A stretch of 32,417 bases of DNA from a virus. Positions within the stretch are counted from its first letter, which is position 1; each line of letters opens with the position of its first letter. The notes under the pieces are model-generated. The model was not told the DNA's origin. It worked only from the letters and a program-made list of their open reading frames with translations, and made no database searches. Below are positions 13,986-22,718 of this stretch, piece after piece. Location: the IMG/VR virus record IMGVR_UViG_3300047359_000290, positions 1-32,417 of that record; one strand, written 5' to 3'. The position numbers and the translations under genes are program-made.

Positions 13986-15173
13986 ATGAAATATTTGAAT
14001 TACTTGGCATTAGTTACGTCTATAGGAATCGCATCGATTGCTGCATACTTTTCTGTATTAGGACTTGCAACTATATTTGCAGGTGCATTTATGGGTATCG
14101 TCATCATGGCAGGTGCATTAGAGTTCGGTAAGATTGTCAGTGCTGCCTACCTACATCTCTTTTGGGAAAGACTCAACTACTTTAAGTATTACCTAGTGTT
14201 CAGTGTTATAGTGTTAATGTTGATTACATCATTAGGTATATTCGGATATCTATCCAAAGCACATTCAGAACAAACAGGTGATACTGCACAAGCACAATCA
14301 GTGGTCACTCGTATTGATAATCAAATATTCAGAGAACAGAATAAGATAACAACATATGAAGAAAGAATATCATCACTGGGTGGTTCTAAGATAGATGTAT
14401 CAGAGTCTATCAAACAACAAGAAACTATTAGAGATGGTGCATGGGATAGGGTGCAAGGTGATATAGACTATGCAAAGGGACAAATAGAATCCCTTAGAGG
14501 ACAACTCACGACACTTGACACTGCAGTCAATGAACTAAGGAAAAAAGGAGTAGAGGTCATCACTACTGATGAGGGTGGTCTATTGGGTGGTGCAGAGACA
14601 GAAACCATTGACTATGTTTCACAAGCAAACACTTTGTTCGAACAACAGAAAAGTCAGAGAGAACAGATAAGAGACGACATTGCAGAACAACAGAGTAACA
14701 TAGACAAATATAGACAAAATGCACAAGACACTATTGACACTGCAAACATAGAGATAAAGAGTTTACAACAGTCATCCACGGGAGATGTAGATGACCTAAT
14801 TAAAAAAACTGATGAATTCAACTTGTTGATTGACCAATCTTATGATACAATAGATGAACTTAAGTTAGAGAAGTTTGATTCAGAACAGGTCATACTCAAC
14901 TTAGAAAGAGAAGTCGGCCCAATCAAGTATATTGCAGAGATAATATACGGACAAGAAGACAGTGTCAAGTACCTTGACAATGCAGTTAGATGGGTCATAT
15001 TCATGTTAATCTTTGTGTTTGACCCACTTGCAGTGTTACTACTAGTGTCATCACTTGCAATGATGACAAAGCAGAAGGAAATTATTGAAGAAAAAAAACC
15101 ACCAGTAATTGAACAAAGATATGTTTTACAAGTACCAAAAAAGAGAGTACAGACAGTAGAAACAGATAAATAA
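13986..15173 (+). CDS. Membrane protein with long coiled coil (395 aa)
   Basis: Three hydrophobic spans lie near the N-terminus (about residues 5-27, 29-48 and 68-90, including YYLVFSVIVLMLITSLGIFG). A roughly 230-residue Gln/Glu/Asp-rich coiled coil follows, and a fourth span near 337-363 (WVIFMLIFVFDPLAVLLLVS) precedes a basic cytoplasmic-type tail. Such an architecture suits an inner-membrane protein with a large coiled domain on one side. I recall similar hypothetical membrane proteins in marine T4-like phages. Host-membrane remodelling, exclusion or lysis timing are possible; nothing in the sequence decides. Only 4 nt separate it from the phosphatase gene. Confidence 0.8.
   Translation: MKYLNYLALVTSIGIASIAAYFSVLGLATIFAGAFMGIVIMAGALEFGKIVSAAYLHLFWERLNYFKYYLVFSVIVLMLITSLGIFGYLSKAHSEQTGDTAQAQSVVTRIDNQIFREQNKITTYEERISSLGGSKIDVSESIKQQETIRDGAWDRVQGDIDYAKGQIESLRGQLTTLDTAVNELRKKGVEVITTDEGGLLGGAETETIDYVSQANTLFEQQKSQREQIRDDIAEQQSNIDKYRQNAQDTIDTANIEIKSLQQSSTGDVDDLIKKTDEFNLLIDQSYDTIDELKLEKFDSEQVILNLEREVGPIKYIAEIIYGQEDSVKYLDNAVRWVIFMLIFVFDPLAVLLLVSSLAMMTKQKEIIEEKKPPVIEQRYVLQVPKKRVQTVETDK
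15165..15172 (+). promoter_or_regulatory. Possible late promoter GATAAATA
   Basis: GATAAATA overlaps the stop of the membrane protein gene and lies 35 nt before ATG 15208, the usual distance for these motifs. The bases also encode Asp-Lys-stop, so chance is not excluded. Confidence 0.35.
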
Positions 15174-15207
15174 ATGGTTAACAACAATCTAAATTTAGGA
15201 GAATAAC

Positions 15208-15405
15208 ATGACAGGAGAAGAAGTAACAAGTACTTTATCACCAGCTGAAATCAAACAGCACTTAACTGATAATCCACCAACAAGACCTGATGATTATGAT
15301 ACACTTGCAGACGACCATGGTGCAAAGGTTAATTATGATGCATCAATGGTAGACCACCAAGCAGCACTTGATGCTGTTCAAGCAATAATTGATGCTCAAG
15401 TATAA
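15208..15405 (+). CDS. Small acidic hypothetical protein (65 aa)
   Basis: Strong ribosome-binding site TAGGAG (15197-15202) before ATG 15208. The sequence is acidic with few Lys: it starts MTGEEVTSTLSPAEIKQHLT, has a Pro/Asp-rich middle (NPPTRPDDYDTLADDHGAKV) and ends in an Ala-rich helix (HQAALDAVQAIIDAQV). The style is like the small virion proteins at 10994 and 11292. No family is recognised. Confidence 0.7.
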   Translation: MTGEEVTSTLSPAEIKQHLTDNPPTRPDDYDTLADDHGAKVNYDASMVDHQAALDAVQAIIDAQV

Positions 15406-15416
15406 GTAAAAACACC

Positions 15417-15445
15417 TTGTAAATAACATTAGTATCGTGTATAAT
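15417..15445 (+). promoter_or_regulatory. Sigma70-type promoter, TTGTAA-17-TATAAT, 7 nt before ATG
   Basis: -35 TTGTAA (4 of 6) at 15417-15422, 17-nt spacer, perfect TATAAT at 15440-15445. The block TCGTGTATAAT is identical to the one before the gene at 1563, with the same 7-nt gap to an ATG (15453). The first ATG of the frame (15444) lies inside the -10 element and so cannot start this transcript. Confidence 0.62.
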
Positions 15446-15452
15446 GGTACTA

Positions 15453-16499
15453 ATGTTATGGTTAGAACGAAAATACTTGAGTATGGTCGTGTCCTCGTTG
15501 GACATGGCAAAATGGAAAGGGGATACTACCCTTAATCACCGTTGTCTCTATTGTGGAGACTCATCAAAAAACACTTACAAAGCACGTGGATACCACTTTG
15601 CAGTGGAACAGTCCTTTATCTATAAGTGTCATAATTGTGGTAAATCCACATCATCCGTAAACTTTATCAAAGACCATTTCCCTGTTATTCATAAAGAATA
15701 TGTAAAGGAGTGGTTAAAGGAAAGTGGTCGTAAACCTAAGAACCATGCAAGTGGACATAAGATGCCATCTGCAAACACTTTTAAATTTACACCCAAAACA
15801 GAGATAAATACAAAAGATATTATGACTGTTGAAAACCTAAAATTTCTAATGAAACCATGCAACGAAGTTGCAGTTGCAAAGAAATATCTAGAAGACAGAA
15901 AGATACCCAAAGTACATTTCAATGAGTTATGGTATACAGAACATCCACAATCTTTAAGCCTTTTATCTTCTAAATACAAAGACCGAGTTCTTGGAAACGA
16001 CCCAAGAATCATATTACCATTCTTCAGTGAGGATGGTGAACTCATAGGAATCAGTGGAAGAGCAATAAATGACTCACCACTAAGATACTTAACTATGAGA
16101 TTCAGAGATGATTTGCCACTCATCTTTAATCTTAATAAAGTGGACAGAACTAAAACAATCTATGTGACTGAAGGGCCGATAGATAGTTTATTCCTACCCA
16201 ATTCTATTGCAGTTGCAGGTAGTGATTTCAAAAAAATTGACGAGACGATAAAAGATAGTTCGGTACTCATATTTGATAATGAACCAAGAAACAAAGAAAT
16301 ACTAAAAAAGATAGACGAGGTAATAGACCTTGGATATTCGGTATGTGTATGGAACGATAGAAGAGTTGATGCTTACAAAGATATCAATGAAATGATTCTT
16401 AATGGATTGACAGAACAAGAAGTTAAGAGTATAATTGATGAATGCACAACCGATGGTCTAAGTGCTAAACTTAAATTACAGGAATACAAAAAGATATGA
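15453..16499 (+). CDS. 61: DNA primase, T4 gene 61 type
   Basis: 348 residues from ATG 15453 (MLWLERKYLS); T4 gp61 is about 342. An N-terminal zinc finger (HRCLYCGDS ... YKCHNCGKS, two CxxC pairs) is followed by a linker and a TOPRIM-type core with VTEGPIDSLFL (catalytic Glu) and SVLIFDNEPRNKEI (acidic metal site). The family makes pentaribonucleotide primers in complex with the gene 41 helicase, whose gene starts this window. The start was chosen at 15453 because 15444 lies within the -10 hexamer. It is followed by nrdA with an ATGA overlap, so primase and nucleotide reduction are in one operon. Confidence 0.93.
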   Translation: MLWLERKYLSMVVSSLDMAKWKGDTTLNHRCLYCGDSSKNTYKARGYHFAVEQSFIYKCHNCGKSTSSVNFIKDHFPVIHKEYVKEWLKESGRKPKNHASGHKMPSANTFKFTPKTEINTKDIMTVENLKFLMKPCNEVAVAKKYLEDRKIPKVHFNELWYTEHPQSLSLLSSKYKDRVLGNDPRIILPFFSEDGELIGISGRAINDSPLRYLTMRFRDDLPLIFNLNKVDRTKTIYVTEGPIDSLFLPNSIAVAGSDFKKIDETIKDSSVLIFDNEPRNKEILKKIDEVIDLGYSVCVWNDRRVDAYKDINEMILNGLTEQEVKSIIDECTTDGLSAKLKLQEYKKI

Positions 16500-18811
16500 G
16501 TCAGACAACAATACAAGTAATTAAATCAGATGGTTCTAAGGTAGAGATAAACTTAGAGAAGATTCATAGAATGGTAGAGAAAGCATGTAAAGGAATTACA
16601 GGTGTATCAGAATCATTAGTTGAAATGAATAGTGGATTACAGTTCTATGATGGAATTACCACAACAGACATCCAAAAGATTTTAGTTAAATCTGCAAGTG
16701 ATTTGATATCACTAGAGAATCCTAATTACCAATTCGTTGCAGCCAGACTATTACTGTTTGGAATACAGAAACAAGTATTCAATACCAAGTGGAAAGACTC
16801 AACAATTTATCCACCACTTTATGATATCATAGAAAGAAACATCAATAGAAATGTATACGATTCTAGTATCTTAAACATCTACACTAAAGATGAGATAGAC
16901 CAGTGCAACAAATACATAAGACACAACAGAGACTTAGACTTCACATATGCAGGACTACAGCAAATAGTAGACAAGTACCTAGTGCAAGACAGAAGTAATG
17001 GAGAGGTGTTTGAGACACCACAATTCATGTACATGTTAATTGCAATGACATTGTTTAGAAATTATGATAAAGAGAGTAGACTAGAATATGTTAAAAAATA
17101 CTATGATGCAATCTCAACATATAAAATCAATATCCCAACACCAATCATGGCAGGGGTCAGAACACCATTAAGACAATTTGCATCATGTGTTCTCGTTGAC
17201 TCTGATGATTCATTAGATTCAATTTTCAGTTCAGACATGGCAATTGGAAGATATGTTGCACAAAGAGCAGGTATAGGAATCAATGCAGGTCGTATTAGAG
17301 GACTAGGTTCTAAGATTAGAGGTGGAGAGGTTCAACACACTGGTGTCATTCCATTCCTTAAGAAGTTTGAAACAACTGTTAGATGTTGTACTCAAAACGG
17401 AGTGAGGGGAGGAAGTGCAACTGTTCATTTTCCTATCTGGCATCAAGAGATAGAAGATATCATAGTGTTAAAGAACAACAAAGGAACAGAAGATAACAGA
17501 GTCAGAAAATTAGATTACTCTATTCAGATATCAGAACTGTTCTACAAGAGATTTTTAAACAACGAAGACATAACATTGTTCAGTCCACATGAGGTAGATG
17601 GACTATATGAGGCATTCGGAACACCCGAGTTTGATGAACTCTATGAGAAATATGAACGTGCAACTTCTATACCTAAGACCAAAATAAGTGCAAGAGAATT
17701 ATTTACTGATATCCTAAAAGAAAGAGCAGAGACTGGTAGAATCTATATTATGAATATAGACCATTCTAATTCTCATAGTTCATTCTTAGATAAGGTCAAC
17801 ATGAGTAACCTATGTCAAGAGATTACATTACCAACAGACCCTATCAACCACATTGATGGTAAAGGTGAAATTGCACTATGTATCTTATCTGCAATCAATG
17901 TAGGTATTATTAAGATGGAAGAGTTACAGAGTTTATGTGACCTTGCAGTCAGAGGTTTGGAAGAACTAATTGATTTCCAAGAGTATCCAGTAGAAGCAGC
18001 CAAGAGGTCAACACTTGCACGTAGGTCATTGGGTATTGGTTACATCGGTCTTGCACATTTCCTTGCAAAGAATAAGGTGAAGTACAATGACCCCGAAGCA
18101 CATAAATTGGTGCATGACTTAACAGAACAGTTTCAATATCATTTACTATGTGCATCTAATCAAATTGCATCAGAGAAAGGTGCATGTGATTACTTCGATA
18201 GAACTAAGTATGCAAAAGGACTATTACCAATAGACCACTATAAGAAAGATGTCGACACAATTGTTCCTAATAAACTAACATGTGACTGGGATAAACTTAG
18301 AACTAGAATCAAAGTACATGGACTAAGACACTCCACATTGACTGCACAGATGCCGTCAGAGAGCTCCTCAGTCGTCTCTAATGCAACGAATGGGATAGAA
18401 CCACCAAGAGACTACCTTAGTGTTAAGAAGAGTAAAAAAGGAACACTTAAACAGGTAGTTCCACAATATTCTATGTTAAAAAACTCTTATACATTACTAT
18501 GGGACATGGAAGACAATGATGGATACATCAAAATAGTTGCAGTGATGCAGAAGTTCTTTGACCAAGCAATTAGTGGAAACTGGTCATACAATCCCGAGAA
18601 TTATGATAACGGAGAAGTTCCAGTATCAATCATGGCAAAAGACTTATTGAACACTTACAAATATGGTTGGAAGACATCATATTACCAAAACACTATGGAT
18701 GGTAAAACAGAAGATGTTGTTAAAGATGAGAACTCTGCAATGAATGATTATGTTCCACCAATGATGGATTCACCAAATGATGAGGAGGATTGTGATGCCT
18801 GTGCCATTTAA
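16496..18811 (+). CDS. nrdA: Ribonucleotide reductase class Ia, large (alpha) subunit NrdA
   Basis: 771 residues, full length. An N-terminal ATP-cone lies at about residues 5-95. Key residues align with E. coli NrdA almost position for position: Cys231 (FASCVLVD), Asn438/Cys440/Glu442 (NLCQEI) and Cys462 (ALCILSA) at the active site, Tyr729-Tyr730 (SYYQNT) of the radical path, and the C-terminal redox pair Cys766/Cys769 (DCDACAI). It reduces ribonucleoside diphosphates with NrdB, recharged by glutaredoxin (gene at 21742). No intein or split is seen. ATGA overlap with the primase gene; a strong AGGAGG inside its 3' end serves the next gene. Confidence 0.97.
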   Translation: MSQTTIQVIKSDGSKVEINLEKIHRMVEKACKGITGVSESLVEMNSGLQFYDGITTTDIQKILVKSASDLISLENPNYQFVAARLLLFGIQKQVFNTKWKDSTIYPPLYDIIERNINRNVYDSSILNIYTKDEIDQCNKYIRHNRDLDFTYAGLQQIVDKYLVQDRSNGEVFETPQFMYMLIAMTLFRNYDKESRLEYVKKYYDAISTYKINIPTPIMAGVRTPLRQFASCVLVDSDDSLDSIFSSDMAIGRYVAQRAGIGINAGRIRGLGSKIRGGEVQHTGVIPFLKKFETTVRCCTQNGVRGGSATVHFPIWHQEIEDIIVLKNNKGTEDNRVRKLDYSIQISELFYKRFLNNEDITLFSPHEVDGLYEAFGTPEFDELYEKYERATSIPKTKISARELFTDILKERAETGRIYIMNIDHSNSHSSFLDKVNMSNLCQEITLPTDPINHIDGKGEIALCILSAINVGIIKMEELQSLCDLAVRGLEELIDFQEYPVEAAKRSTLARRSLGIGYIGLAHFLAKNKVKYNDPEAHKLVHDLTEQFQYHLLCASNQIASEKGACDYFDRTKYAKGLLPIDHYKKDVDTIVPNKLTCDWDKLRTRIKVHGLRHSTLTAQMPSESSSVVSNATNGIEPPRDYLSVKKSKKGTLKQVVPQYSMLKNSYTLLWDMEDNDGYIKIVAVMQKFFDQAISGNWSYNPENYDNGEVPVSIMAKDLLNTYKYGWKTSYYQNTMDGKTEDVVKDENSAMNDYVPPMMDSPNDEEDCDACAI

Positions 18812-19751
18812 GGATAGAACTGAAAAAATTCAGTATCAAGATGAGACGGAAAAAATGCCAGGCAAAATATCACCTCTTACATTGAAGTTTATAGAAGATG
18901 GGTATGTGGTATTGAAGAACTTTATTCCTAAAGAAATTACTAACATGACATTGGATGCATGGAAAGTATCAGAGAGAGACCCAAAACACAATGAACATTT
19001 CTTTCATAGAGAAGACGACATCATTCATGATTCACCCCAAGAAACTTTAAATAAATCTGTTGGTGCATATAACTTTCCACCTGCAGTTGCTTTGCATAGG
19101 TGGATGAGAGATAATTTAGATAATGTATTTGATATTAAATTAGTTGATACCTATTCATATACTAGAAAATATGACAGAGGTGCATTTCTAAAAGCACATA
19201 CCGATAGACCATCATGTGAAATATCTTGCACTATATGTTTAGACTATGCATCTGATGATAATACTCCATGGAAGATATGGGTGCAGAAGGATAAAGACTA
19301 TGTTAATGCAGGTGCAGATGTAGAATTCTTAGGAAGTGTTTCACAAAAATTACCACATAGAGAAAGAGTTGGAACTCCAATTTCATTAGAGGTAGGAGAT
19401 GTTTTACTTTATCAAGGGCCAAATGCAATTCACTGGAGAGACAAATTTTTAGGTGAATATAGTTATCATATGTTTTTACATTTTATAAATCCTGCAGGAT
19501 ATATTACTGCATTTCCCGAGGCGTCAATAGGATATCTAGGAAGAGGTGCAGACGAAAGAGATGCATCTGTATTTGCATATGATGGAAGACCAAATAGATA
19601 TGCCCCATCAGAAGATAAGTATGAACAATTCGATAAGGCACAGAAAATTTGGGATGGTTGGGATGAGTTAGATGGGAAGTATGGGAAGAAATCTGATTAT
19701 CTAAATAACTATTCCTATTTAACCAAAGCAGAAATTAAGAAAAAGAAATGA
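18795..19751 (+). CDS. 2OG-Fe(II) oxygenase-like protein inserted between nrdA and nrdB (318 aa)
   Basis: The start is fixed at ATG 18795 by AGGAGG at 18783-18788 (6-nt spacer), inside the end of nrdA. The facial-triad pattern is visible: KAHTDRPSCEISC (H-x-D), NAIHWRDKF (distal His) followed by a candidate 2OG-binding basic residue, with TISLEVGDVLLYQGP between, typical of the double-stranded beta-helix. Leading motif GYVVLKNFIPKEIT is common in these enzymes. The substrate is unknown; its operon position suggests co-expression with nucleotide reduction rather than a direct role in it. The C-terminus (about 70 residues, Tyr/Asp/Lys-rich) is extra. ATGA overlap with nrdB. Confidence 0.85.
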   Translation: MPVPFKDRTEKIQYQDETEKMPGKISPLTLKFIEDGYVVLKNFIPKEITNMTLDAWKVSERDPKHNEHFFHREDDIIHDSPQETLNKSVGAYNFPPAVALHRWMRDNLDNVFDIKLVDTYSYTRKYDRGAFLKAHTDRPSCEISCTICLDYASDDNTPWKIWVQKDKDYVNAGADVEFLGSVSQKLPHRERVGTPISLEVGDVLLYQGPNAIHWRDKFLGEYSYHMFLHFINPAGYITAFPEASIGYLGRGADERDASVFAYDGRPNRYAPSEDKYEQFDKAQKIWDGWDELDGKYGKKSDYLNNYSYLTKAEIKKKK

Positions 19752-20845
19752 CAGTATTTAATAAAAATAAAGTTGACTTCACGAAGAACAAACTGTTCTT
19801 TGGAGAGGAGTTAAACACACAAAGATTTGATGAGTTCAAGTATCCAATATTTGATAAACTCACTCAAAAACAATTAGGATTCTTTTGGAGACCCGAAGAG
19901 GTATCTCTGCAGAAAGACAGAGCAGATTATCAGAATCTTAATGATGCACAAAAACACATCTTTACCTCTAATTTGAGGTATCAAACTTTACTCGACTCGG
20001 TTCAAGGTAGAGCTCCATCCATAGCATTTTTACCGTTTGTGACTTTGCCTGAACTTGAGTCTTGTATTATTACATGGGACTTTATGGAAACAATCCATAG
20101 TAGAAGTTATACCCATATCATTAAAAACATTTATGCAGACCCTAGTGATATCTTTGACACTATACTTGATGAAGAAGCAATTGTAAAACGTGCAGAGATG
20201 GTTACGGAGAAGTATGATGAGTTTATTGCACTTGGTCGTAGGAGATTACTAGGTCTTAAAGTAGATGAATACGATTTATATAAGGCACTATACCTTGCAT
20301 TGATATCAGTTAACATCTTAGAAGGAATTAGATTCTTCGTATCCTTTGCATGTTCATTCGGATTCGGAGAACTTAAGATGATGGAAGGAAGTGCAAAGAT
20401 TATCTCTCTTATTGCAAGAGACGAATCACAACACCTTGCAATATCACAACACATACTTAAAGCATATAAGAACCAAGAGAATGATAAGTTGATGAATCAA
20501 GTTATGAAAGATTGTGAGAAAGAAGTATATGAGTTATACGAAGATGCAGTCAAACAAGAAAAGGACTGGGCAGACTTCTTATTCCAACATGGTTCAATGA
20601 TTGGATTATCAACACAACTACTAGGAAACTATGTTGAGTTTATTGCAAACAAAAGACTTCGTGCTATAGGACTAAATCCTATCTATGAGATATCTTCAAC
20701 AAATAACCCTTTACCATGGACACAACATTGGTTCAACAGTAGAGGACTTCAGAATGCACCACAAGAGACGGAGATTGAATCTTATGTCATTGGTGGTATT
20801 AAACAAGATGTAGATGATTCTACCTTTGAGGACTTTAAATTATAG
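19748..20845 (+). CDS. nrdB: Ribonucleotide reductase class Ia, small (beta) subunit NrdB
   Basis: 365 residues. Diiron ligands and radical tyrosine are all present at one position less than in E. coli: Asp83 (TLLDSVQGR), Glu114 and His117 (ETIHSRS), Tyr121 (SRSYTHI), with Glu192 (LEGIRFF), Glu226 and His229 (ARDESQHL) further on. It therefore should carry a normal diferric-tyrosyl cofactor and pair with NrdA from 16496. I counted about 18 GCA and 2 GCT among its Ala codons, with no GCC or GCG. ATGA overlap upstream; the next ATG follows the stop directly. Confidence 0.97.
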   Translation: MTVFNKNKVDFTKNKLFFGEELNTQRFDEFKYPIFDKLTQKQLGFFWRPEEVSLQKDRADYQNLNDAQKHIFTSNLRYQTLLDSVQGRAPSIAFLPFVTLPELESCIITWDFMETIHSRSYTHIIKNIYADPSDIFDTILDEEAIVKRAEMVTEKYDEFIALGRRRLLGLKVDEYDLYKALYLALISVNILEGIRFFVSFACSFGFGELKMMEGSAKIISLIARDESQHLAISQHILKAYKNQENDKLMNQVMKDCEKEVYELYEDAVKQEKDWADFLFQHGSMIGLSTQLLGNYVEFIANKRLRAIGLNPIYEISSTNNPLPWTQHWFNSRGLQNAPQETEIESYVIGGIKQDVDDSTFEDFKL

Positions 20846-21472
20846 ATGGAAAGTATTGTTATGTTTAGTGGTGGAGTAGAATCCGTTGCACTATTGAATT
20901 GGTTAAAGGGAAGAAATGAGAATGTGGTTGCATTGCATAGTATTTTTCCCAATCCCGAATCACAAGCAAACAAGTTAAGAGAAAATGTAGTAGAGATATG
21001 TAATCTATTAAAGACACCACTTATCATACATGAACATCCAACCTATTCACCTAACCCGTATTTTGGTGAATCAGAGGAGTACTTTCATTCATCTAAACAC
21101 TGGATACTTGCATGTTGCACTGCTGCACTTAAGTATCCACAAGTTAAGAAATTCTACTGGGGAGTTAACAGTGGGATATTAGAATATGGTGATGGAGGTG
21201 ATTACCACTTCCTACCAAGAGCATGGGAATTTCAAATTGCATTTGAGTTCTTTGGAAGAATAATGAATGGACTTGACCATGACCAAAAAATGTATCCACC
21301 ATTGAGTGGATGGACTAAGAAAAAGATGTGGGAAAGTATTCCCGACAATATCAAACCACTTGTGGTGAGTTGTAGTTATCCAACAGATGATTTACAACCT
21401 TGCAATGTTTGTTATAAGTGTAAAGAATACCAATCCATGTCTCATAAACATATATACACGGAAGGACTATAA
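20846..21472 (+). CDS. QueC-like PP-loop enzyme (7-cyano-7-deazaguanine synthase family)
   Basis: 208 residues. The N-terminal PP-loop MFSGGVESVALLNWL (SGGxxS, with Glu where most QueC proteins have Asp) binds ATP. The C-terminal SCSYPTDDLQPCNVCYKCKE supplies four cysteines in the C-x8-C-x2-C-x2-C zinc pattern of QueC. QueC converts 7-carboxy-7-deazaguanine to preQ0, used for tRNA queuosine or, in some phages, for 7-deazaguanine DNA modification. No FolE, QueD, QueE or DpdA-type gene is in this window, so partners would lie elsewhere or in the host. It begins the base after the nrdB stop, within the nucleotide operon. Confidence 0.85.
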   Translation: MESIVMFSGGVESVALLNWLKGRNENVVALHSIFPNPESQANKLRENVVEICNLLKTPLIIHEHPTYSPNPYFGESEEYFHSSKHWILACCTAALKYPQVKKFYWGVNSGILEYGDGGDYHFLPRAWEFQIAFEFFGRIMNGLDHDQKMYPPLSGWTKKKMWESIPDNIKPLVVSCSYPTDDLQPCNVCYKCKEYQSMSHKHIYTEGL

Positions 21473-21639
21473 TGGATGGTGTAATTTTAATAGCAATACT
21501 TTGGTTGGCATTAGTGTCATTGATAACCTTTTTCTTTTTTGATGAGGGAACTAAAGGTGTTGAGAAAGACCCTTATTATGGTCGTAAAACTGGAACAATA
21601 TATACTGCAAAGAAAGAAAGGAGTGATTACTTATTATGA
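21472..21639 (+). CDS. Small membrane protein (55 aa)
   Basis: TAATG overlap with the QueC-like gene. The first 23 residues (GVILIAILWLALVSLITFFF) form one transmembrane helix, followed by an acidic then basic tail (DEGTKGVEKDPYYGRKTGTI) with YYGRK. It is too short for a named family. Continuous one-base overlaps with both neighbours support it as a real gene. Confidence 0.65.
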   Translation: MDGVILIAILWLALVSLITFFFFDEGTKGVEKDPYYGRKTGTIYTAKKERSDYLL

Positions 21640-21731
21640 TTAAAAAGTTTTTTAATGATATTAAAGAGGAACTCAAATCTGCTCATTGGTTATGGTGGGT
21701 AGGATTATTTTGTTTATTGGTACTATTATAG
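21636..21731 (+). CDS. Small membrane protein (31 aa)
   Basis: ATGA overlap with the preceding micro-gene; GGAG lies about 15 nt upstream. A basic amphipathic start (MIKKFFNDIKEELKSAH) is followed by a single hydrophobic helix (WLWWVGLFCLLVLL). Together with the 55-residue protein it makes a pair of tiny membrane proteins between the QueC-like gene and glutaredoxin. No family. Confidence 0.5.
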   Translation: MIKKFFNDIKEELKSAHWLWWVGLFCLLVLL

Positions 21732-21741
21732 AGGTAAAATT

Positions 21742-21981
21742 ATGATTGAAATATTTGGAAAAACACAATGTCCATTTTGTGATAAAGCAAAGTCTTTATG
21801 TGAAAAGGAAGGACTAGAATACACTTACAAACAGTTGGATACTGATTTCACTAGAGAAGAACTCTTTGAAGAGTTTCCTACTGCAAGAACCTTTCCACAA
21901 ATCAGAGTGGACGGTAATGCAATAGGTGGTTACGACCAACTTGCAGAATATGTAAAACACGGAGATGTTTGGGAAGACTAA
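21742..21981 (+). CDS. Glutaredoxin (79 aa)
   Basis: A compact thioredoxin fold with the dithiol active site CPFC (residues 10-13), the cis-Pro loop RTFPQIRVDG and the GGYDQLAEY glutathione-binding segment. The length is normal for phage or bacterial glutaredoxins. It most likely reduces the C-terminal disulfide of the NrdA encoded at 16496, as T4 NrdC does. GAGGT precedes the ATG. Confidence 0.92.
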   Translation: MIEIFGKTQCPFCDKAKSLCEKEGLEYTYKQLDTDFTREELFEEFPTARTFPQIRVDGNAIGGYDQLAEYVKHGDVWED

Positions 21982-22226
21982 TGAGAGAGTTTATTGCATA
22001 TCTATTACCCGAAGACCAACAAGGTGCTCAAGACTGGAGAATCATATCCATGTTAGAATCACTGGACATAATGGAAAATAGTGTTAGATATAAAATACAA
22101 GGAGTGGACTTTGCAAAAGCAGACATTGACCGTAAAGTTCCATTTGTTGAACTAAATGGAAAGGCAAAATCATTTGACAATCTTTGGAAAGAAGTTGTCG
22201 GGGAGAAAACACTAGATGAGAGTTAA
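21981..22226 (+). CDS. Hypothetical protein downstream of glutaredoxin (81 aa)
   Basis: Starts at ATG 21981 with a TAATG overlap; a longer frame from 21969 would start within glutaredoxin. Contains MREFIAYLLPEDQQGAQDWR and KVPFVELNGKAKSFDNLWKE. The last part faintly recalls the end of a thioredoxin-like fold (VPFVELNG), but no CxxC is present. Unknown function. Confidence 0.7.
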   Translation: MREFIAYLLPEDQQGAQDWRIISMLESLDIMENSVRYKIQGVDFAKADIDRKVPFVELNGKAKSFDNLWKEVVGEKTLDES

Positions 22227-22368
22227 AGTATATTGTGATGGATGTAAAAGTCAATCAGATGTAGAACATGAGATGGATTCATATCAGTATAATGTGGAGT
22301 ATTGTCCATTATGTGGTGCTGAAGTGGATGAGGATAACATTGAAGAACTAGAGGACTTTGATGATTAG
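22216..22368 (+). CDS. Small zinc-ribbon protein (50 aa)
   Basis: ATG 22216 is out of frame with the previous gene and overlaps it by 11 nt. MRVKVYCDGCKSQSD and YCPLCGAEVDED give two CxxC pairs about 20 residues apart, a classic zinc ribbon. An acidic tail follows (IEELEDFDD). Nucleic acid or protein binding is possible. Confidence 0.75.
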   Translation: MRVKVYCDGCKSQSDVEHEMDSYQYNVEYCPLCGAEVDEDNIEELEDFDD

Positions 22369-22375
22369 ATAGGTT

Positions 22376-22714
22376 ATGAATATATTATGTAACAATGTGA
22401 AATTGAGAGATAGAGCAATATACTTTGCAAATCAACTAGGAATAACCAATTCCAAAGTTACACTAAACATATTCAGACTACCACATCCCGATAAACGACA
22501 AGGATTCCTAGATTATCCACATAATGCAAGGGTCAATATGTATATGGAGATGTTCGTCAAGTATGATGAGGAGAGATACATAACACTTGCACATGAAATG
22601 GTGCATGTAAGACAGGTGATAAACAACGAATCTATCGATGAAAATGAGGCAGAAACACTTGCACATAGATTGAATAAAACACTTGACAATGCTACCCAAA
22701 AAGATGTATACTAA
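22376..22714 (+). CDS. Small HExxH metallopeptidase-like protein (112 aa)
   Basis: The motif TLAHEMVHVRQVI contains HExxH (H-E-M-V-H), followed 15-20 residues later by ENEAETLAHRL with a candidate third zinc ligand Glu; together this fits a minimal gluzincin-type metallopeptidase. The N-terminal part (NNVKLRDRAIYFANQLGI) is helical. No signal peptide, so it would act in the cytoplasm or in virions. Substrate unknown. ATG 22376 lies 8 nt after the upstream stop. Confidence 0.75.
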   Translation: MNILCNNVKLRDRAIYFANQLGITNSKVTLNIFRLPHPDKRQGFLDYPHNARVNMYMEMFVKYDEERYITLAHEMVHVRQVINNESIDENEAETLAHRLNKTLDNATQKDVY

Positions 22715-22718
22715 CAGT

